This document shows, piece by piece, positions 33,326 through 43,237 of a stretch of 64,000 bases of DNA. The stretch covers positions 930,001-994,000 of the forward strand of contig NZ_AP018448.1 in NCBI RefSeq assembly GCF_030294945.1, read 5' to 3'. The position numbers and the translations under genes were made by a program. The notes below the pieces were generated by a model that saw nothing but the letters and a program-made list of their open reading frames with translations, was not told the origin of the DNA and made no database searches. How positions within the stretch are numbered: position 1 is the stretch's first letter; each line of letters begins with the position of its first letter. The DNA is from Streptomyces graminofaciens (GTDB lineage: Bacteria > Actinomycetota > Actinomycetes > Streptomycetales > Streptomycetaceae).

Positions 33326-35272
33326 TTGCGAGGATCCCCCACCGACCGCAAGCGCGTCCGCAGGACGGCAGCCGTCTCGCTGGCGCTGCTGCTGCCCCTG
33401 ATCGGCGCCGCCCCGCCCCAGAGTCAGTCGTCCGCCGCCCGTCTGCAGAGCGCGTTCGCGGCCGCGGCCAGCGCGTACGACGTGCCGGCGAGCGTGCTGC
33501 TCGGGGTGTCGTACCTCCAGTCCCGCTGGGACGCGCACGGCGGTGCGCCGAGCGTCTCGGGCGGTTACGGCCCCATGCATCTCACCGACGCGCGTACGGC
33601 CCTGGCCGAGGCCCCGCACCACGGCGAGGGCAGGGAGGACGCCCGGGGCGACGACTCCCGGGCCGCCCTGGCGCCGGAGAACGACCTCCCCGAGAACGCC
33701 GAACTCCCCGCCAGGCTGCGGACGTTGCCGAAGGCCGCCGAGCTGACCGGTCTGCCGGCGGAGCGGTTGCGCACCGACCCGGAGGCCAATGTGGCCGGCG
33801 GTGCCGCGCTGCTCGCCGCAGCGCAGCGGGACCTCGGGCTGCGGCCGAGCGACGATCCGGCGGACTGGTACGGGGCGGTGGCGCGCTTCTCCGGTGCCGA
33901 CGACCGGGCGACGGCGGCGGCGTACGCGGACGATGTCTTCGCGGTGATCCGCGCCGGTGAGCGGCGGGTCACGGACGCCGGTCAGCGGGTGACGCTCGAC
34001 GCGGAACCCGGACTGCGACCGGATCGCGCGCAGCTGACCCGGGCGGGGCTGCGCGCGGCGGCGGCCGACGGCACCGAGTGTCCGAAGACCGTGTCCTGCG
34101 AGTGGATCCCGGCGCCCTACGAGGAGTTCGGGGACAAGGACTACGGCAACCACGACCTGGCGGACCGGCCGAACTCCCAGTCGATCAAATACATCGTCAT
34201 CCATGACACGGAGGCCACCTGGGACACCACGCTCAAGCTGGTCCAGGACCCGACCTATGTGTCCTGGCACTATTCGCTGCGCTCGACGGACGGCCGCATC
34301 GCCCAGCATGTGAAGGCCAGGGACGTGGGCTGGCACGCCGGCAACTGGTACGTCAACGCCAAGTCGATCGGCCTGGAGCACGAGGGGTTCCTGGCCTCGC
34401 CGGACGCCTGGTACACGGAGGCGATGTACCGCACGTCGGCGCGGCTCGTGCGCTACCTCTCCGAGCGGTACCGCATCCCGCTCGACCGTCAGCACATCCT
34501 GGGCCACGACACCGTGCCGGGCACGACGACGGCGACGATCCCGGGCATGCACACCGACCCGGGCCCGTACTGGGACTGGCGGCACTACTTCGAGCTGCTG
34601 GGCAGACCGTTCGGCGCGACGTCCGGCAAGTACAGCAGCCTGGTCACCGTCCTCCCCGAGTACGCGGACAACCGGCCGGAGTTCACGGGCTGCGTCACCG
34701 GCGGTGAGCCCTGTGCGGTGCACGGCTCCAGCGCCGTACGCCTCCACAGCGAGCCCGACGAGGCCTCGCCGCTCATCAAGGACATCGGGCTGCGCCCGGA
34801 CGGCTCGGCGTCGACCATCGATGTGAACGACATCGGTTCACGGGTCTCCACCGGCCAGCGGTACGCGGTGGCGGACCGCCGGGGTGACTGGACGGCGATC
34901 TGGTACCTCGGCCAGAAGGCCTGGTTCCGGAACCCGCAGCGGCAGCCGACGGCGGTCGGGGCGCGCGGGCTGGTCGTGACCCCGAAGAAGGGGCTCGCCG
35001 AGATCCCGGTGTACGGCCGCGCCTACCCGGAGAAGGAGGCGTACCCCGAGGGGGTGCCCGCCCAGCCGGTCTCCCCTCTGCCGTACAAGCTCCTGGAGGG
35101 CCAGAAATATGTGATCGGCGACAAGGTGCCCGGCGAGTACTACTACGCCGTCGCCTTCGACACGGCCTCGCACCGGGTCGTGGTCGGCGAGGACCTCTAC
35201 TACGAGATCCAGTTCGGCCACCGGGTGGCGTTCGTGCGGGCGGCGGACGTACGGGTGCTGCCGGCCGCGTAG
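33326..35272 (+). CDS. Secreted N-acetylmuramoyl-L-alanine amidase (PGRP/Amidase_2)
   Basis: A 648-residue exported peptidoglycan amidase. I favour the TTG at 33326 as start because GAGGAGG lies seven bases upstream; the in-frame ATG at 33308 has no such site. The signal peptide is [20 protein letters not shown]. Residues ~35-230 form a lysozyme/transglycosylase-like helical region ([28 protein letters not shown]). The amidase domain (~285-420) shows [53 protein letters not shown] and [12 protein letters not shown], giving the zinc His residues. The C-terminal ~220 residues look like SH3-type wall-binding repeats. It likely remodels or degrades cell walls. Confidence 0.88.
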   Translation: MRGSPTDRKRVRRTAAVSLALLLPLIGAAPPQSQSSAARLQSAFAAAASAYDVPASVLLGVSYLQSRWDAHGGAPSVSGGYGPMHLTDARTALAEAPHHGEGREDARGDDSRAALAPENDLPENAELPARLRTLPKAAELTGLPAERLRTDPEANVAGGAALLAAAQRDLGLRPSDDPADWYGAVARFSGADDRATAAAYADDVFAVIRAGERRVTDAGQRVTLDAEPGLRPDRAQLTRAGLRAAAADGTECPKTVSCEWIPAPYEEFGDKDYGNHDLADRPNSQSIKYIVIHDTEATWDTTLKLVQDPTYVSWHYSLRSTDGRIAQHVKARDVGWHAGNWYVNAKSIGLEHEGFLASPDAWYTEAMYRTSARLVRYLSERYRIPLDRQHILGHDTVPGTTTATIPGMHTDPGPYWDWRHYFELLGRPFGATSGKYSSLVTVLPEYADNRPEFTGCVTGGEPCAVHGSSAVRLHSEPDEASPLIKDIGLRPDGSASTIDVNDIGSRVSTGQRYAVADRRGDWTAIWYLGQKAWFRNPQRQPTAVGARGLVVTPKKGLAEIPVYGRAYPEKEAYPEGVPAQPVSPLPYKLLEGQKYVIGDKVPGEYYYAVAFDTASHRVVVGEDLYYEIQFGHRVAFVRAADVRVLPAA

Positions 35273-35286
35273 CGGCGGAACGAACG

Positions 35287-35314
35287 AAAGGGCCGGGCGT
35301 GTGCCCGGCCCTTT
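35287..35314. terminator. Rho-independent-type terminator after the amidase gene
   Basis: AAAGGGCCGGGC pairs with GCCCGGCCCTTT around GTGT, followed by one more T and a C. It lies 15 bases after the amidase stop, between convergent genes, and its A/T flanks make it bidirectional. Confidence 0.88.
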
Positions 35315-35332
35315 TCGTCTGGGTGATTCTCG

Positions 35333-35830
35333 TCAGCCCTGCTGGAACAGCTCCGCCGGGAGTGGCTTGAGCAGGGCGTACAGGTCGTCGGTGATGGGGC
35401 GGTCCCAGGCGGCGATGGTCACCAGGACGTTGTCGCTGCGGTCGAACTGGACGCAGGAGATCCGGCTCTCGGAGAGCTTGAGGCGGCGGACGATCAGGAG
35501 ATTGTCGCCCTGCATCACCGGCATGTCCTCGGAGCCGACGACGGTGATCTCCTCGTCGTTCTCCAGCGCCACCAGCAGCTGGGCCACCTCGAAGGGGACC
35601 TCGTCCTCGGCGACCTCGCGCGCCGGGGAGCCCTCCGGGAGGTTGCCGATGATCATTGCGGGGCCGCGGCCGCCGTACAGGTCGTAGCGCAGGAAGACGC
35701 CCTGGCAGCTGCCGTCGGGGGCGGGCAGCAGGCCCGCGCCGAGATTGCCCGGCCAGTCGCCCGGGTCCATGGCCAGTACGTCGAAATCGGGCCCGGCAGG
35801 AGTGGCGCTGCGGCGGCGGAGGAAGGACAT
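35333..35830 (-). CDS. Conserved hypothetical protein, 165 aa
   Basis: Not assigned to a family with confidence. It starts MSFLRRRSATPAGPDFDVLA and continues MDPGDWPGNLGAGLLPAPDG, VFLRYDLYGGRGPAMIIGNL and EVPFEVAQLLVALENDEEIT. It is acidic, soluble and has one Cys (ESRISCVQFDRSDNVLVTIA). It is conserved-looking (high GC3, compact) and ends just after the amidase terminator. The ATG at 35830 is followed by a clean frame. No functional residues can be named. Confidence 0.75.
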   Translation of the reverse strand: MSFLRRRSATPAGPDFDVLAMDPGDWPGNLGAGLLPAPDGSCQGVFLRYDLYGGRGPAMIIGNLPEGSPAREVAEDEVPFEVAQLLVALENDEEITVVGSEDMPVMQGDNLLIVRRLKLSESRISCVQFDRSDNVLVTIAAWDRPITDDLYALLKPLPAELFQQG

Positions 35831-35906
35831 GTCGCCATGGTACGTGCCCGGCGGCGGTCGGTGTCGAGGGTGGCCGACCGTACGGACCGGGGGACGGTTT
35901 CGGCCG

Positions 35907-36524
35907 TTACCGGGCCGAGGGTTGGAGGGTCGGCTGCTTGTGTCGTTCGTGGTGGCGGGCGACCCGGGCGCGGTTTCCGCAGGACGGCTTGCACCACTCC
36001 TGTCGCGGGTGCTCCTTGAGGAAGTAGCGCACGCAGCGAGGCGCGTGGCAGGCGCGCAGTCGCTGCCGGTCGGGGCTCGCGAGGAAGGCGATGGCCGCGC
36101 GGGCGAGCACGGCGGTGAGCGGTTCGCCGCCGGTCGCGGACTCGTGCCGTACGACGGGGTCGGCGGCCGGGGCCCACAGCAGCACCGGGACGGTGGGGGT
36201 CAGGGCGGCGGTCGCGTTGAGGCGTTCCAGGGCCTCGGGGACGGGCAGCAGCCGGGCCGCGTCGGCGGGGCTGGGCTCGCCGGGGCGGACGGCCTGGGCG
36301 AAGAGGGCTCGGACGGCGGCGCGGAGATCGGTGACGGCGGCGAGCGTGGTCGCGTCGGCGGTGAGGCCGGTGGCCGCCGGGAGGGTGTCCGCGTGGGCTT
36401 CGACCCAGGTCGTGAGCCCTGTGGGCGTCGCCAGGTCGTCCGTGACGCCGCCCTGGCCGTCGTGGCGGAGGGTCAGGGCGAGGTCGAGGGTGAGTCGTGC
36501 GTCCCCGCTGATCGAGTACTCCAT
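35907..36524 (-). CDS. CGNR zinc-finger/ABATE-domain regulator
   Basis: A 205-residue protein of the ABATE-CGNR family, putative stress-linked transcription regulators. The N-terminal ABATE domain spans residues ~5-140 (LTLDLALTLRHDGQGGVTDD, TDLRAAVRALFAQAV). The C-terminal finger reads LRACHAPRCVRYFLKEHPRQ then EWCKPSCGNRARVARHHERH: C-x4-C and the CGNR motif with the third Cys in EWCKPSC. The ATG at 36524 has no ribosome binding site, but TATCAT sits just upstream, so the mRNA may be leaderless. It is divergent from the LAL regulator, sharing a 240-base control region. Confidence 0.85.
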   Translation of the reverse strand: MEYSISGDARLTLDLALTLRHDGQGGVTDDLATPTGLTTWVEAHADTLPAATGLTADATTLAAVTDLRAAVRALFAQAVRPGEPSPADAARLLPVPEALERLNATAALTPTVPVLLWAPAADPVVRHESATGGEPLTAVLARAAIAFLASPDRQRLRACHAPRCVRYFLKEHPRQEWCKPSCGNRARVARHHERHKQPTLQPSAR

Positions 36525-36627
36525 GGCGCTAATGATAGATGACTGGAAACCCATTAATTCGCGCTGCGAGGAATCAGGGACCGCGCGGAGATCGTCAGGA
36601 TGCGTGGTGAAGCGGAGGGAGGCATAT

Positions 36628-36670
36628 GACTTGTGCAAGTCGCCAGCAAGTCCGGGCCTGCATATGCAGG
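36628..36670. promoter_or_regulatory. Two palindromes in the CGNR/LAL divergent region
   Basis: GACTTGTGCAAGTC (36628-36641, 6-bp arms around TG) and CCTGCATATGCAGG (36657-36670, perfect) lie ~100-135 bases upstream of both starts. A further CAAGTC half-site follows the first. The region is AT-rich relative to its surroundings. These are probable operators for one of the flanking regulators. Confidence 0.45.
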
Positions 36671-36762
36671 ATGGGCAGCACCAGTGGAGGGTGCGGGGCG
36701 GTGCCGCGGGGGACCGCGATCGCCGGTGACCCCGCCACCCGACCTTTCTGAGAGGTGTCGGT

Positions 36763-39510
36763 GTGATGCTCAAGGGACGGGTCAGGGAACGGGAAACCCT
36801 CGGTCGGTTCGTGGCGGACCTGCGCGAGCGATTAAGCGGTGTCGTGCTCCTGTGCGGTGACGCCGGCATCGGCAAGACGGTCCTGCTGGATCACGCCGCC
36901 TCGGAGGCCGCCGACCTGCGCGTCCTGCGGGTGGCGGGGGTGGAGGCGGAGTCCGGGTTCCCTTTCGCGGCGCTGCACCGGCTGCTCGTGCCGTTTCTGG
37001 ACGACCTCAAGGAGCCCGGCGCGCTGCCCACGGCCCAGCGCTCGGCGCTGCGGGTGGCCTGTGGGCTGGCCGACGGCCCGGCCGCCGATCAGTTCCTGGT
37101 GGGGCTCGCGACGCTCACGCTGCTCGCGGAGGCCGCCAAGCGACGGCCGGTGCTGGCCTGCGTCGACGACGCCCAGTGGCTGGACGAGGAGTCCTTGGGC
37201 GTGCTCGCCTTCGTCGGCCGGCGGGTGCACGCCGAGGGTGTCGGTCTGCTGTTCGCCGCGCGCACCGGTTTCGACGCGCCCGCGGGCCTTCCCCGCACGG
37301 AAGTCACCGGTCTGGAGGACGAGTTCGCGCTGGAACTGCTGCGGGAGGCCGTCCCCGGGCCGCTCGACACCCGGGTCGCGGCACGGATCGTGTCCGCCAC
37401 CGCCGGGAATCCGCTGGCGCTGGCCGACCTGGGGCGGGAACTGTCCGCCGACCAACTCTCCGGAGGGCTCGTCCTGCCGGAGCCGCTGCCCGTGGGCGGC
37501 AGGCTGGAGGCGCACTACCTCCAACAGGTCCGCGAGTTGCCGGAGCCGACACGGACCTGGCTGCTCCTCGCCGCCGCCGAGCCCGGCGGTGACCTCGGGT
37601 ACCTCACGAGCGCGGCGGACCGACTCGGGATCGGCACGGACGCCTCGGGTCCGGCCGAGGCCGCGCGCCTGGTGGTGCTGCGCTCCACCGTACGGTTCCG
37701 CCATCCGCTGGTGCGGTCGGCTGTCTACGGCGGCGCCACCAGCGTCGAGCGGAGGCGGGCGCACGACGCGCTGGCCCAGGTCACCGACCGCCCGGCCGAC
37801 GCCGACCGGCGTGCCTGGCATCGCGCCGCGGCCGCGATCGGGACGGACGCCGCCGTCGCCGCGGAGGTGGAGGACGTGGCCGACCGGGCGGGCGCGCGCG
37901 GTGGCTACGCCGCGCGCGCCACCTTCCTGACCCGGGCCGCCGAGCTGACACCGGAGGGCGAGGTACGAGCGGGGCGGCTGCTCGCGGCGGCCGAGGCCGC
38001 GCTGCGCGCCGGGGCGCCGCTGCAGGCCGAGTCGCTGCTGGACGGGATCGAGGGGGAACTGCTCGGTGACGCCGGCCAGGGCCGGGCCCTGTTGATCCGG
38101 GCGACCACAGGCCTCGCGCTGGGCCGCGCGGATTCCTTCGCGCAGGCGCCGGCGCTGTGTGTGCGGGCCGCCCGGTTCCTCTCCGACGGCGCTCCGGACC
38201 TGGCACGTGAGGCGCTCCTCCGGGCGACCGACCGCGCCATCACGGCGGAGCACCTCATGCGGGACACCACACCGGCCGAGATCGCCCGGGCCGTGGAGTC
38301 GCTGGTGCCGCGCTCCGGTGCGGCGACCGGCGTCGACCTGGTGCTGCGCGGTTTCGCGGCCCTGGTCACCGACGGCTACGAACGCGCCGTACCGCAGCTG
38401 CGGCGGGCCTGCGCCATGGTGCTGGACCCGGACACCTCCGAGGAGGAGGTGCTGCGCGGGTATCTGCCCGCCGTCACCCTGTCGATGATCCTGTGGGACG
38501 AGCAGACGCACACCGCTGTCATCGGGCGGGCGGCCGATGTGGCGCGACGGACGGGTTCCCTGTGGCAGCTGGACTCCGCCCTGTACTGCGCCACGATGTC
38601 CGAGACGAATCTCGGCGAGCTGGCCGCCGCCGACGACCTGTTGGCCGAGGGGCACCAGATCCGTGCGGCGATCGGCGCGAACGACGACGTGTGGGCCATC
38701 TACCGGCATCCCGAACTGCTCGCCTGGCACGGCGAGCGCGACGACCTGGACGCCGTGCTGCGCGGGTCGATGGAGGCGGGCACCTGGCTCGGCAGCGGCG
38801 CGGTCGAGTCCATCGCCCGCATCGGCATGGTGGTGCTGGCCCTCAGCCGGGGCGACTACGCCAAGGCGCGCGGCATCGCGCACGAGCTGATCCAGCAGGA
38901 CGCGCTCGGGGTGCATTCGCGGCTGCTCCCCTCCCTCGTCGAGGCGGCCGTGCGCTGCGGCGACCGGGTCCTCGCCACGGCCACGCTGGGGACGCTCGCC
39001 TCCCGGGCGACGGCCTCCGGCACGCCCTGGGCCCTTGGCGTGCTGGCCCGCTCCAGCGCTCTGGTCGCCGCCGTCGACGACGCCGAGCCGCTGTACAACG
39101 AGGCGATCAACCTGCTGTCGGGCACGAGAGCGCGCTCCGATCTCGCCATCGCCCATCTGCTGTACGGCGAGTGGCTGCGCCGCCGCAAGCGCCGCAAGGA
39201 CGCCCGCGAACAACTGCGTACGGCCGTCGCAATGTTCGACGCCATGCGGGCCACGGGTTACGCGGCGCGCGCCGCTCAGGAGCTGGCCGCCACCGGGGCG
39301 CATCCTCAGCGCGGGACGGGCGGGACGACGAGCGGGCTGACCCCGCAGGAACTCCAGATCGCCCGGCTCGCCAAGGGCGGCGCGACCAACGCCGAGATCG
39401 CCGCGCAGCTGTACATCAGCGCCAGCACCGTCGACTACCACCTGCGGAAGATCTTCCGGAAGCTCGATGTGACGTCCCGGCGGCAGCTCCGCCAGGCATG
39501 GGAGGACTGA
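36763..39510 (+). CDS. Large ATP-binding LuxR-family (LAL) transcriptional regulator
   Basis: A 915-residue LAL regulator. Starts GTG-ATG (36763/36766) after GAGAGG. N-terminal AAA/NB-ARC-like ATPase: Walker [21 protein letters not shown] (~residues 30-50), Walker [21 protein letters not shown] (~130). The middle is a long TPR-like helical region. The C-terminal LuxR HTH begins [20 protein letters not shown] and continues [26 protein letters not shown]. LALs are often pathway-specific activators. Three alpha/beta hydrolase genes follow on the same strand with short gaps, starting 98 bases after its stop, so they are the likely targets. Confidence 0.9.
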   Translation: MMLKGRVRERETLGRFVADLRERLSGVVLLCGDAGIGKTVLLDHAASEAADLRVLRVAGVEAESGFPFAALHRLLVPFLDDLKEPGALPTAQRSALRVACGLADGPAADQFLVGLATLTLLAEAAKRRPVLACVDDAQWLDEESLGVLAFVGRRVHAEGVGLLFAARTGFDAPAGLPRTEVTGLEDEFALELLREAVPGPLDTRVAARIVSATAGNPLALADLGRELSADQLSGGLVLPEPLPVGGRLEAHYLQQVRELPEPTRTWLLLAAAEPGGDLGYLTSAADRLGIGTDASGPAEAARLVVLRSTVRFRHPLVRSAVYGGATSVERRRAHDALAQVTDRPADADRRAWHRAAAAIGTDAAVAAEVEDVADRAGARGGYAARATFLTRAAELTPEGEVRAGRLLAAAEAALRAGAPLQAESLLDGIEGELLGDAGQGRALLIRATTGLALGRADSFAQAPALCVRAARFLSDGAPDLAREALLRATDRAITAEHLMRDTTPAEIARAVESLVPRSGAATGVDLVLRGFAALVTDGYERAVPQLRRACAMVLDPDTSEEEVLRGYLPAVTLSMILWDEQTHTAVIGRAADVARRTGSLWQLDSALYCATMSETNLGELAAADDLLAEGHQIRAAIGANDDVWAIYRHPELLAWHGERDDLDAVLRGSMEAGTWLGSGAVESIARIGMVVLALSRGDYAKARGIAHELIQQDALGVHSRLLPSLVEAAVRCGDRVLATATLGTLASRATASGTPWALGVLARSSALVAAVDDAEPLYNEAINLLSGTRARSDLAIAHLLYGEWLRRRKRRKDAREQLRTAVAMFDAMRATGYAARAAQELAATGAHPQRGTGGTTSGLTPQELQIARLAKGGATNAEIAAQLYISASTVDYHLRKIFRKLDVTSRRQLRQAWED

Positions 39511-39607
39511 CCGCGGTCACGACTACGCGCGCCACGGGATTCGGGCACCGGCCGTCCTGGCGGAGGCTCGGGCGGCCGGACAGATCGTGCAGACGGGAGC
39601 TTTCACC

Positions 39608-40432
39608 ATGCCGTACGTCACCGCGAGCGACGGAGCGCGGATCTACTACAAGGACTGGGGCACGGGCCGGCCGGTCGTGCTCAGCCACGGCTGGCCGCTG
39701 AACTCGGACAGCTGGGAGGCGCAGCAGTTGTTCCTCGCCTCGAACGGTTTCCGTGCCATCGCCCACGACCGTCGTGGGCACGGCCGGTCCTCGCAGACCT
39801 GGCACGGCAACGAGATGAACACCTACGCCGACGACCTCGCCACGCTCATCGACACGCTCGACCTGCGCGATGTGACGCTCGTCGGCTTCTCCACGGGCGG
39901 CGGTGAGGTCGCCCGCTACGTAGGGCGGCACGGCACCGCCCGGGTCGCGCAGCTCGTGCTGGTCTCCGCCGTACCGCCGCTGATGGTCAAGACCGACGAC
40001 AACCCGGGCGGGGTGCCCGTCGAGGTGTTCGACGCGATCCGCGCCGGGTCGCTCGCCGACCGCTCACAGCTGTACCGCGACCTGGCCGACGGCCCGTTCT
40101 TCGGGCACAACCGGCCCGGCGCCGATGTCTCCCAGGGCATCCGGGACGCGTTCTGGCGGCAGGGCCTGCAGGCGGGACACCGGAACGCCTACGAGTGCGT
40201 CGCGGCCTTCTCGGCCACCGACTTCCGCGCCGACCTGGACGCCTTCGACGTGCCCACGCTGGTCGTGCACGGCGACGACGACCAGGTCGTGCCCTTCGAG
40301 GTGGGGGGCAGGGCGTCGGCGTCCCGTATCAAGAACGCGACGCTGAAGGTATACCCGGGGGCGCCGCACGGCATCACGGACACGCACAAGGAACAGCTCG
40401 GCACGGACCTGCTGGACTTCCTCAACTCCTGA
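39608..40432 (+). CDS. Alpha/beta hydrolase, non-haem chloroperoxidase-like
   Basis: A 274-residue alpha/beta hydrolase of the cofactor-free chloroperoxidase/arylesterase group. The N-terminus [20 protein letters not shown] and [17 protein letters not shown] (oxyanion HGW) are typical. Nucleophile elbow: [19 protein letters not shown]. Acid: [13 protein letters not shown]. His: [13 protein letters not shown]. Length fits. GGGAG precedes the ATG. It is the first of three tandem hydrolases, 19 bases before the next. Perhydrolase or esterase activity is likely; the natural substrate is unknown. Confidence 0.9.
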   Translation: MPYVTASDGARIYYKDWGTGRPVVLSHGWPLNSDSWEAQQLFLASNGFRAIAHDRRGHGRSSQTWHGNEMNTYADDLATLIDTLDLRDVTLVGFSTGGGEVARYVGRHGTARVAQLVLVSAVPPLMVKTDDNPGGVPVEVFDAIRAGSLADRSQLYRDLADGPFFGHNRPGADVSQGIRDAFWRQGLQAGHRNAYECVAAFSATDFRADLDAFDVPTLVVHGDDDQVVPFEVGGRASASRIKNATLKVYPGAPHGITDTHKEQLGTDLLDFLNS

Positions 40433-40451
40433 CTCCGGAAGGAACCATCAC

Positions 40452-41279
40452 GTGATTCCCGAAGGTCAGCCCCGCCGTCGCGTGCTCGGCGGCCTGCTCG
40501 CGGCGGGAGCGGTCACGCTCGGCGCCGCCCCCGCGGCGTCGGCCGCCGCCTCCTCGGGCGGCGCCGCGAGACCGACCGTCGTGCTCGTGCACGGCGTGTT
40601 CGCCGACGCCTCGGGCTGGAACGACGTCATCGCCCGGCTGCTGAAGGCCGGGTTCCCGGTCATCGCCCCGGCGAACCCGCTGCGCGACCTGGCGGGCGAC
40701 TCGGCGTATGTCTCCAGCGTCGTCGGCTCCGTCTCCGGCCCGGTCATCCTGGTCGGCCACTCCTACGGCGGGGAGGTCATCACCAACGCCGGACGCGGCC
40801 ATTCCCACGTCAAGGCGCTGGTGTACGTCGGGGCGTTCGCGCCCGACGAGGGCGAGAGCGCGCTGGACCTGGCCGGTATGTTCCCGGGCAGCAAGCTGGA
40901 GGACGCGCTGGTGATCCGCCCGTTCCCGCTGCCCGACGGCACCACCGGCAGGGACGGGTACATCGACCCGGCGAAGTTCCGCGAGGTCTTCGCCGCGGAC
41001 CTGCCGGCCTCCGTGACGCGGCTGATGGCCGCCACCCAGCGCCCCGGCAGTGTGGGCGGGCTGTCGTCCGCCAGCGGCGTACCGGCGTGGAAGAGCCTGC
41101 CGTCCTGGTACGTGATCCCCACCGCCGACCAGGTCATCCCGGCGGCGGTGCAGCGCTTCATGGCCGAGCGCGCGAGGAGCAAGGTCGTCGAGGTGAAGGG
41201 TTCCTCGCACGTCGTGATGATGTCGCACCCCGACGTCGTCGTCCGCCAGATCGTGGCCGCCCACCGCGCCACCCGTTGA
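40452..41279 (+). CDS. Tat-exported alpha/beta hydrolase
   Basis: A 275-residue hydrolase with a twin-arginine signal (EGQPRRRVLGGLLAAGAVTL, cleavage near AASAAASS). Oxyanion side: VVLVHGVFADASGWNDV. Nucleophile: ILVGHSYGGEVITNAG. Acid region: WYVIPTADQVIP. His: EVKGSSHVVMMSHPD. It matches the short exported esterase-like hydrolases common in actinomycetes. GTG start with AAGGAA upstream. It lies between two other hydrolases in one probable operon under the LAL regulator. Confidence 0.88.
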   Translation: MIPEGQPRRRVLGGLLAAGAVTLGAAPAASAAASSGGAARPTVVLVHGVFADASGWNDVIARLLKAGFPVIAPANPLRDLAGDSAYVSSVVGSVSGPVILVGHSYGGEVITNAGRGHSHVKALVYVGAFAPDEGESALDLAGMFPGSKLEDALVIRPFPLPDGTTGRDGYIDPAKFREVFAADLPASVTRLMAATQRPGSVGGLSSASGVPAWKSLPSWYVIPTADQVIPAAVQRFMAERARSKVVEVKGSSHVVMMSHPDVVVRQIVAAHRATR

Positions 41280-41299
41280 CCTCCTGGAAGGAAAAATCG

Positions 41300-42097
41300 A
41301 TGAGCGCACCGGACACCATCGTCCTGATCCACGGCTTCTGGGTGACGCCGCGCAGCTGGGAGCACTGGATCGACCGATACGAGAAGCAGGGCTACCGTGT
41401 GCTCGCGCCCGCCTACCCCGGTTTCGAGGTGGAGGTCGAGTCCCTGAACGCCGACCCGACCCCGATCGAGAAGGTGACCGCCCCGCAGATCGTGGAGAGC
41501 CTGGCGAACGTGATCCGCGGGCTCGACAGGCCGCCCGTGCTGATCGGCCACTCCGCGGGCGGCGCGTTCACCCAGATCCTGCTCGACCACGGCTTCGGCG
41601 CGGCCGGAGTGGCCATCAACTCCGCGGCCACGGAGGGCGTGAAGGTGGTCCCGCTGAGCCAGGTGAAGTCGACGTTCCCCGTGCTCAAGAACCCCGCCAA
41701 CCATCACAAGGCGGTCGGCCTCACCCATGAGCAGTGGCACTACGCCTTCACCAACACGTTCTCCGAGGAGGAGTCCCGGGCGCTGTACGAGCGTTACGCG
41801 ATCCCCGCGTCGGGCCGCATCCTGTGGAACAGCGTGCTGGCCAACTTCCAGCCCGGCCACCAGGACATCTGGGTGAACTACCACAACGACGGCCGTGCCC
41901 CGCTGCTGTTCCTCTCCGGCGAGCTGGACCACCTGATGCCGCCCAAGGTGCAGCAGTCCAACGCCGAGCACTACAAGTCGGACACCGTCACGGAGGTCAA
42001 GGTGTATCCGGGGCAGCCGCATCTGATGCCGGCCGCGCCGGGCTGGGAGGAGGTCGCGGACTACGCGCTGTCGTGGGCCCTGGCGCACGCCCGCTAG
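41300..42097 (+). CDS. Cytoplasmic alpha/beta hydrolase
   Basis: A 265-residue alpha/beta hydrolase: VLIHGFWVTPRSWEHWIDRY, nucleophile elbow VLIGHSAGGAFTQILLDHGF, acid in LLFLSGELDHLMPPKVQQ, and His in VKVYPGQPHLMPAAPGWEEV. GGAAGGA precedes the ATG, which is 21 bases after the previous stop. No signal peptide, so it works inside the cell, unlike its neighbour. Its TAG stop forms part of the CTAG that starts inverted-repeat element copy B. Substrate unknown. Confidence 0.88.
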   Translation: MSAPDTIVLIHGFWVTPRSWEHWIDRYEKQGYRVLAPAYPGFEVEVESLNADPTPIEKVTAPQIVESLANVIRGLDRPPVLIGHSAGGAFTQILLDHGFGAAGVAINSAATEGVKVVPLSQVKSTFPVLKNPANHHKAVGLTHEQWHYAFTNTFSEEESRALYERYAIPASGRILWNSVLANFQPGHQDIWVNYHNDGRAPLLFLSGELDHLMPPKVQQSNAEHYKSDTVTEVKVYPGQPHLMPAAPGWEEVADYALSWALAHAR

Positions 42098-42274
42098 GGC
42101 GTGTTTCGAAAGTGGCGTCGTCCGCCCGGAGGGCGGGGCCCGCGGCGTCTGGTGCGGTGCATCGCAAGGCGGAGGGTCGTCCGCGTACTGGGCGCACGCG
42201 GACGACCCCGACAACGCGGCGAGGTGCCGTGCCAGGCGTCGCGGGGCAGACGGGACGTTCGAAACACGCCCTAG
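42094..42274. repeat. MITE-like element, copy B (173-bp body)
   Basis: The body 42098-42270 starts GGCGTGTTTCGAAAGT and ends ACGTTCGAAACACGCC, flanked on both sides by CTAG (42094-42097 and 42271-42274), a perfect 4-bp duplication. It matches copy A (22861-23033) across the full length with about four substitutions, one of them in the inner hairpin. The left CTAG includes the stop codon of the upstream hydrolase. Confidence 0.88.
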
Positions 42275-42337
42275 CCATCTGCACGCCCGGGGCGGCGGTC
42301 CTGCCCGCCGTCCCGGGCCACCGGAAGGGATCACGGT

Positions 42338-43129
42338 ATGACCGATGTCCGCGTCACGCACATCGGCGGTCCGACCACGCTGATCGAAGTCGACGGCTGG
42401 CGGCTGCTCACCGACCCGACGTTCGATCCGCCGGGTCGCCGCTACTCGTTCGGCTGGGGCACATCCTCCCGTAAGACGTCCGGCCCCGCCCTCGCCGTCG
42501 CGGACCTGCCGCCGGTCGACGCCGTCCTGCTCACCCACGACCATCACGGCGACAACCTCGACACGGCCGGGCGCGCCCTGTTGCCGACCGCGGACGTCGT
42601 GCTCACCACCCCGGCCGGGGCACGACGGCTCGGCGGCAACGCCCGTGGCCTGGCGCCCTGGACGACCACACGCCTTGAGGCACCCGGGCGCAAGACGATC
42701 GACGTGACCGCCACCCCGGCCCGTCACGGGCCGCCGCTGTCCCGGCCGGTCACCGGGCAGGTCACCGGCTTCGCGCTCCGCTGGGAGGGACAGCGGCACG
42801 GCGTGCTGTGGATCTCCGGGGACACCGTCCTCCACGACGGCGTACGCCACGTCGCGCGCCGCCTGGACGTGGGCACGGCCCTGTTGCACATGGGCGGTGT
42901 GCGCTTCCCGCTGACGGGTCCGGTCCGCTACACGATGACGGCCGCTCAGGCCGTGGAACTGTGCCGTCTCCTCGCCCCGCGCACCGCCTTCCCCGTCCAC
43001 TACGAGGGCTGGCATCACTTCCGCGAGAACCGCGAGGCCATCGAACGGCGTCTGGCCTCGGCGCCCGCCGACATCCGCGACCGCTTCCGCTGGCTGCCCG
43101 CAGGAACGGGCGTCGACGTCACTGTGTGA
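42338..43129 (+). CDS. MBL-fold metal-dependent hydrolase
   Basis: A 263-residue metallo-beta-lactamase-fold protein of the UlaG-like branch. The metal-binding motif is LLTHDHHGDNLD (T-H-x-H-x-D-N). Other metal ligands are probably in VTATPARHGPP, LWISGDTVLHDG and FPVHYEGWHHF. The N-terminus VTHIGGPTTLIEVDGWRLLT also fits. It starts just downstream of inverted-repeat element copy B and is followed by the transglutaminase-like gene. Substrate unknown. Confidence 0.87.
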   Translation: MTDVRVTHIGGPTTLIEVDGWRLLTDPTFDPPGRRYSFGWGTSSRKTSGPALAVADLPPVDAVLLTHDHHGDNLDTAGRALLPTADVVLTTPAGARRLGGNARGLAPWTTTRLEAPGRKTIDVTATPARHGPPLSRPVTGQVTGFALRWEGQRHGVLWISGDTVLHDGVRHVARRLDVGTALLHMGGVRFPLTGPVRYTMTAAQAVELCRLLAPRTAFPVHYEGWHHFRENREAIERRLASAPADIRDRFRWLPAGTGVDVTV

Positions 43130-43237
43130 TGAGCCGCGGTAGTGACCGCACGGGTCGAATTTTGGCAGGATGAGCCGAACCGGCCCGCAATTCGAACGCG
43201 TGGCCGATTCCACCTGGCTTCCTCTGGGGGTTCCGTC

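Noticed and set aside
42094..42274. CRISPR array from repeated short sequences
   Set aside because: The repeats are dispersed inverted-repeat elements, not regularly spaced direct repeats with unique spacers, and no cas genes occur.
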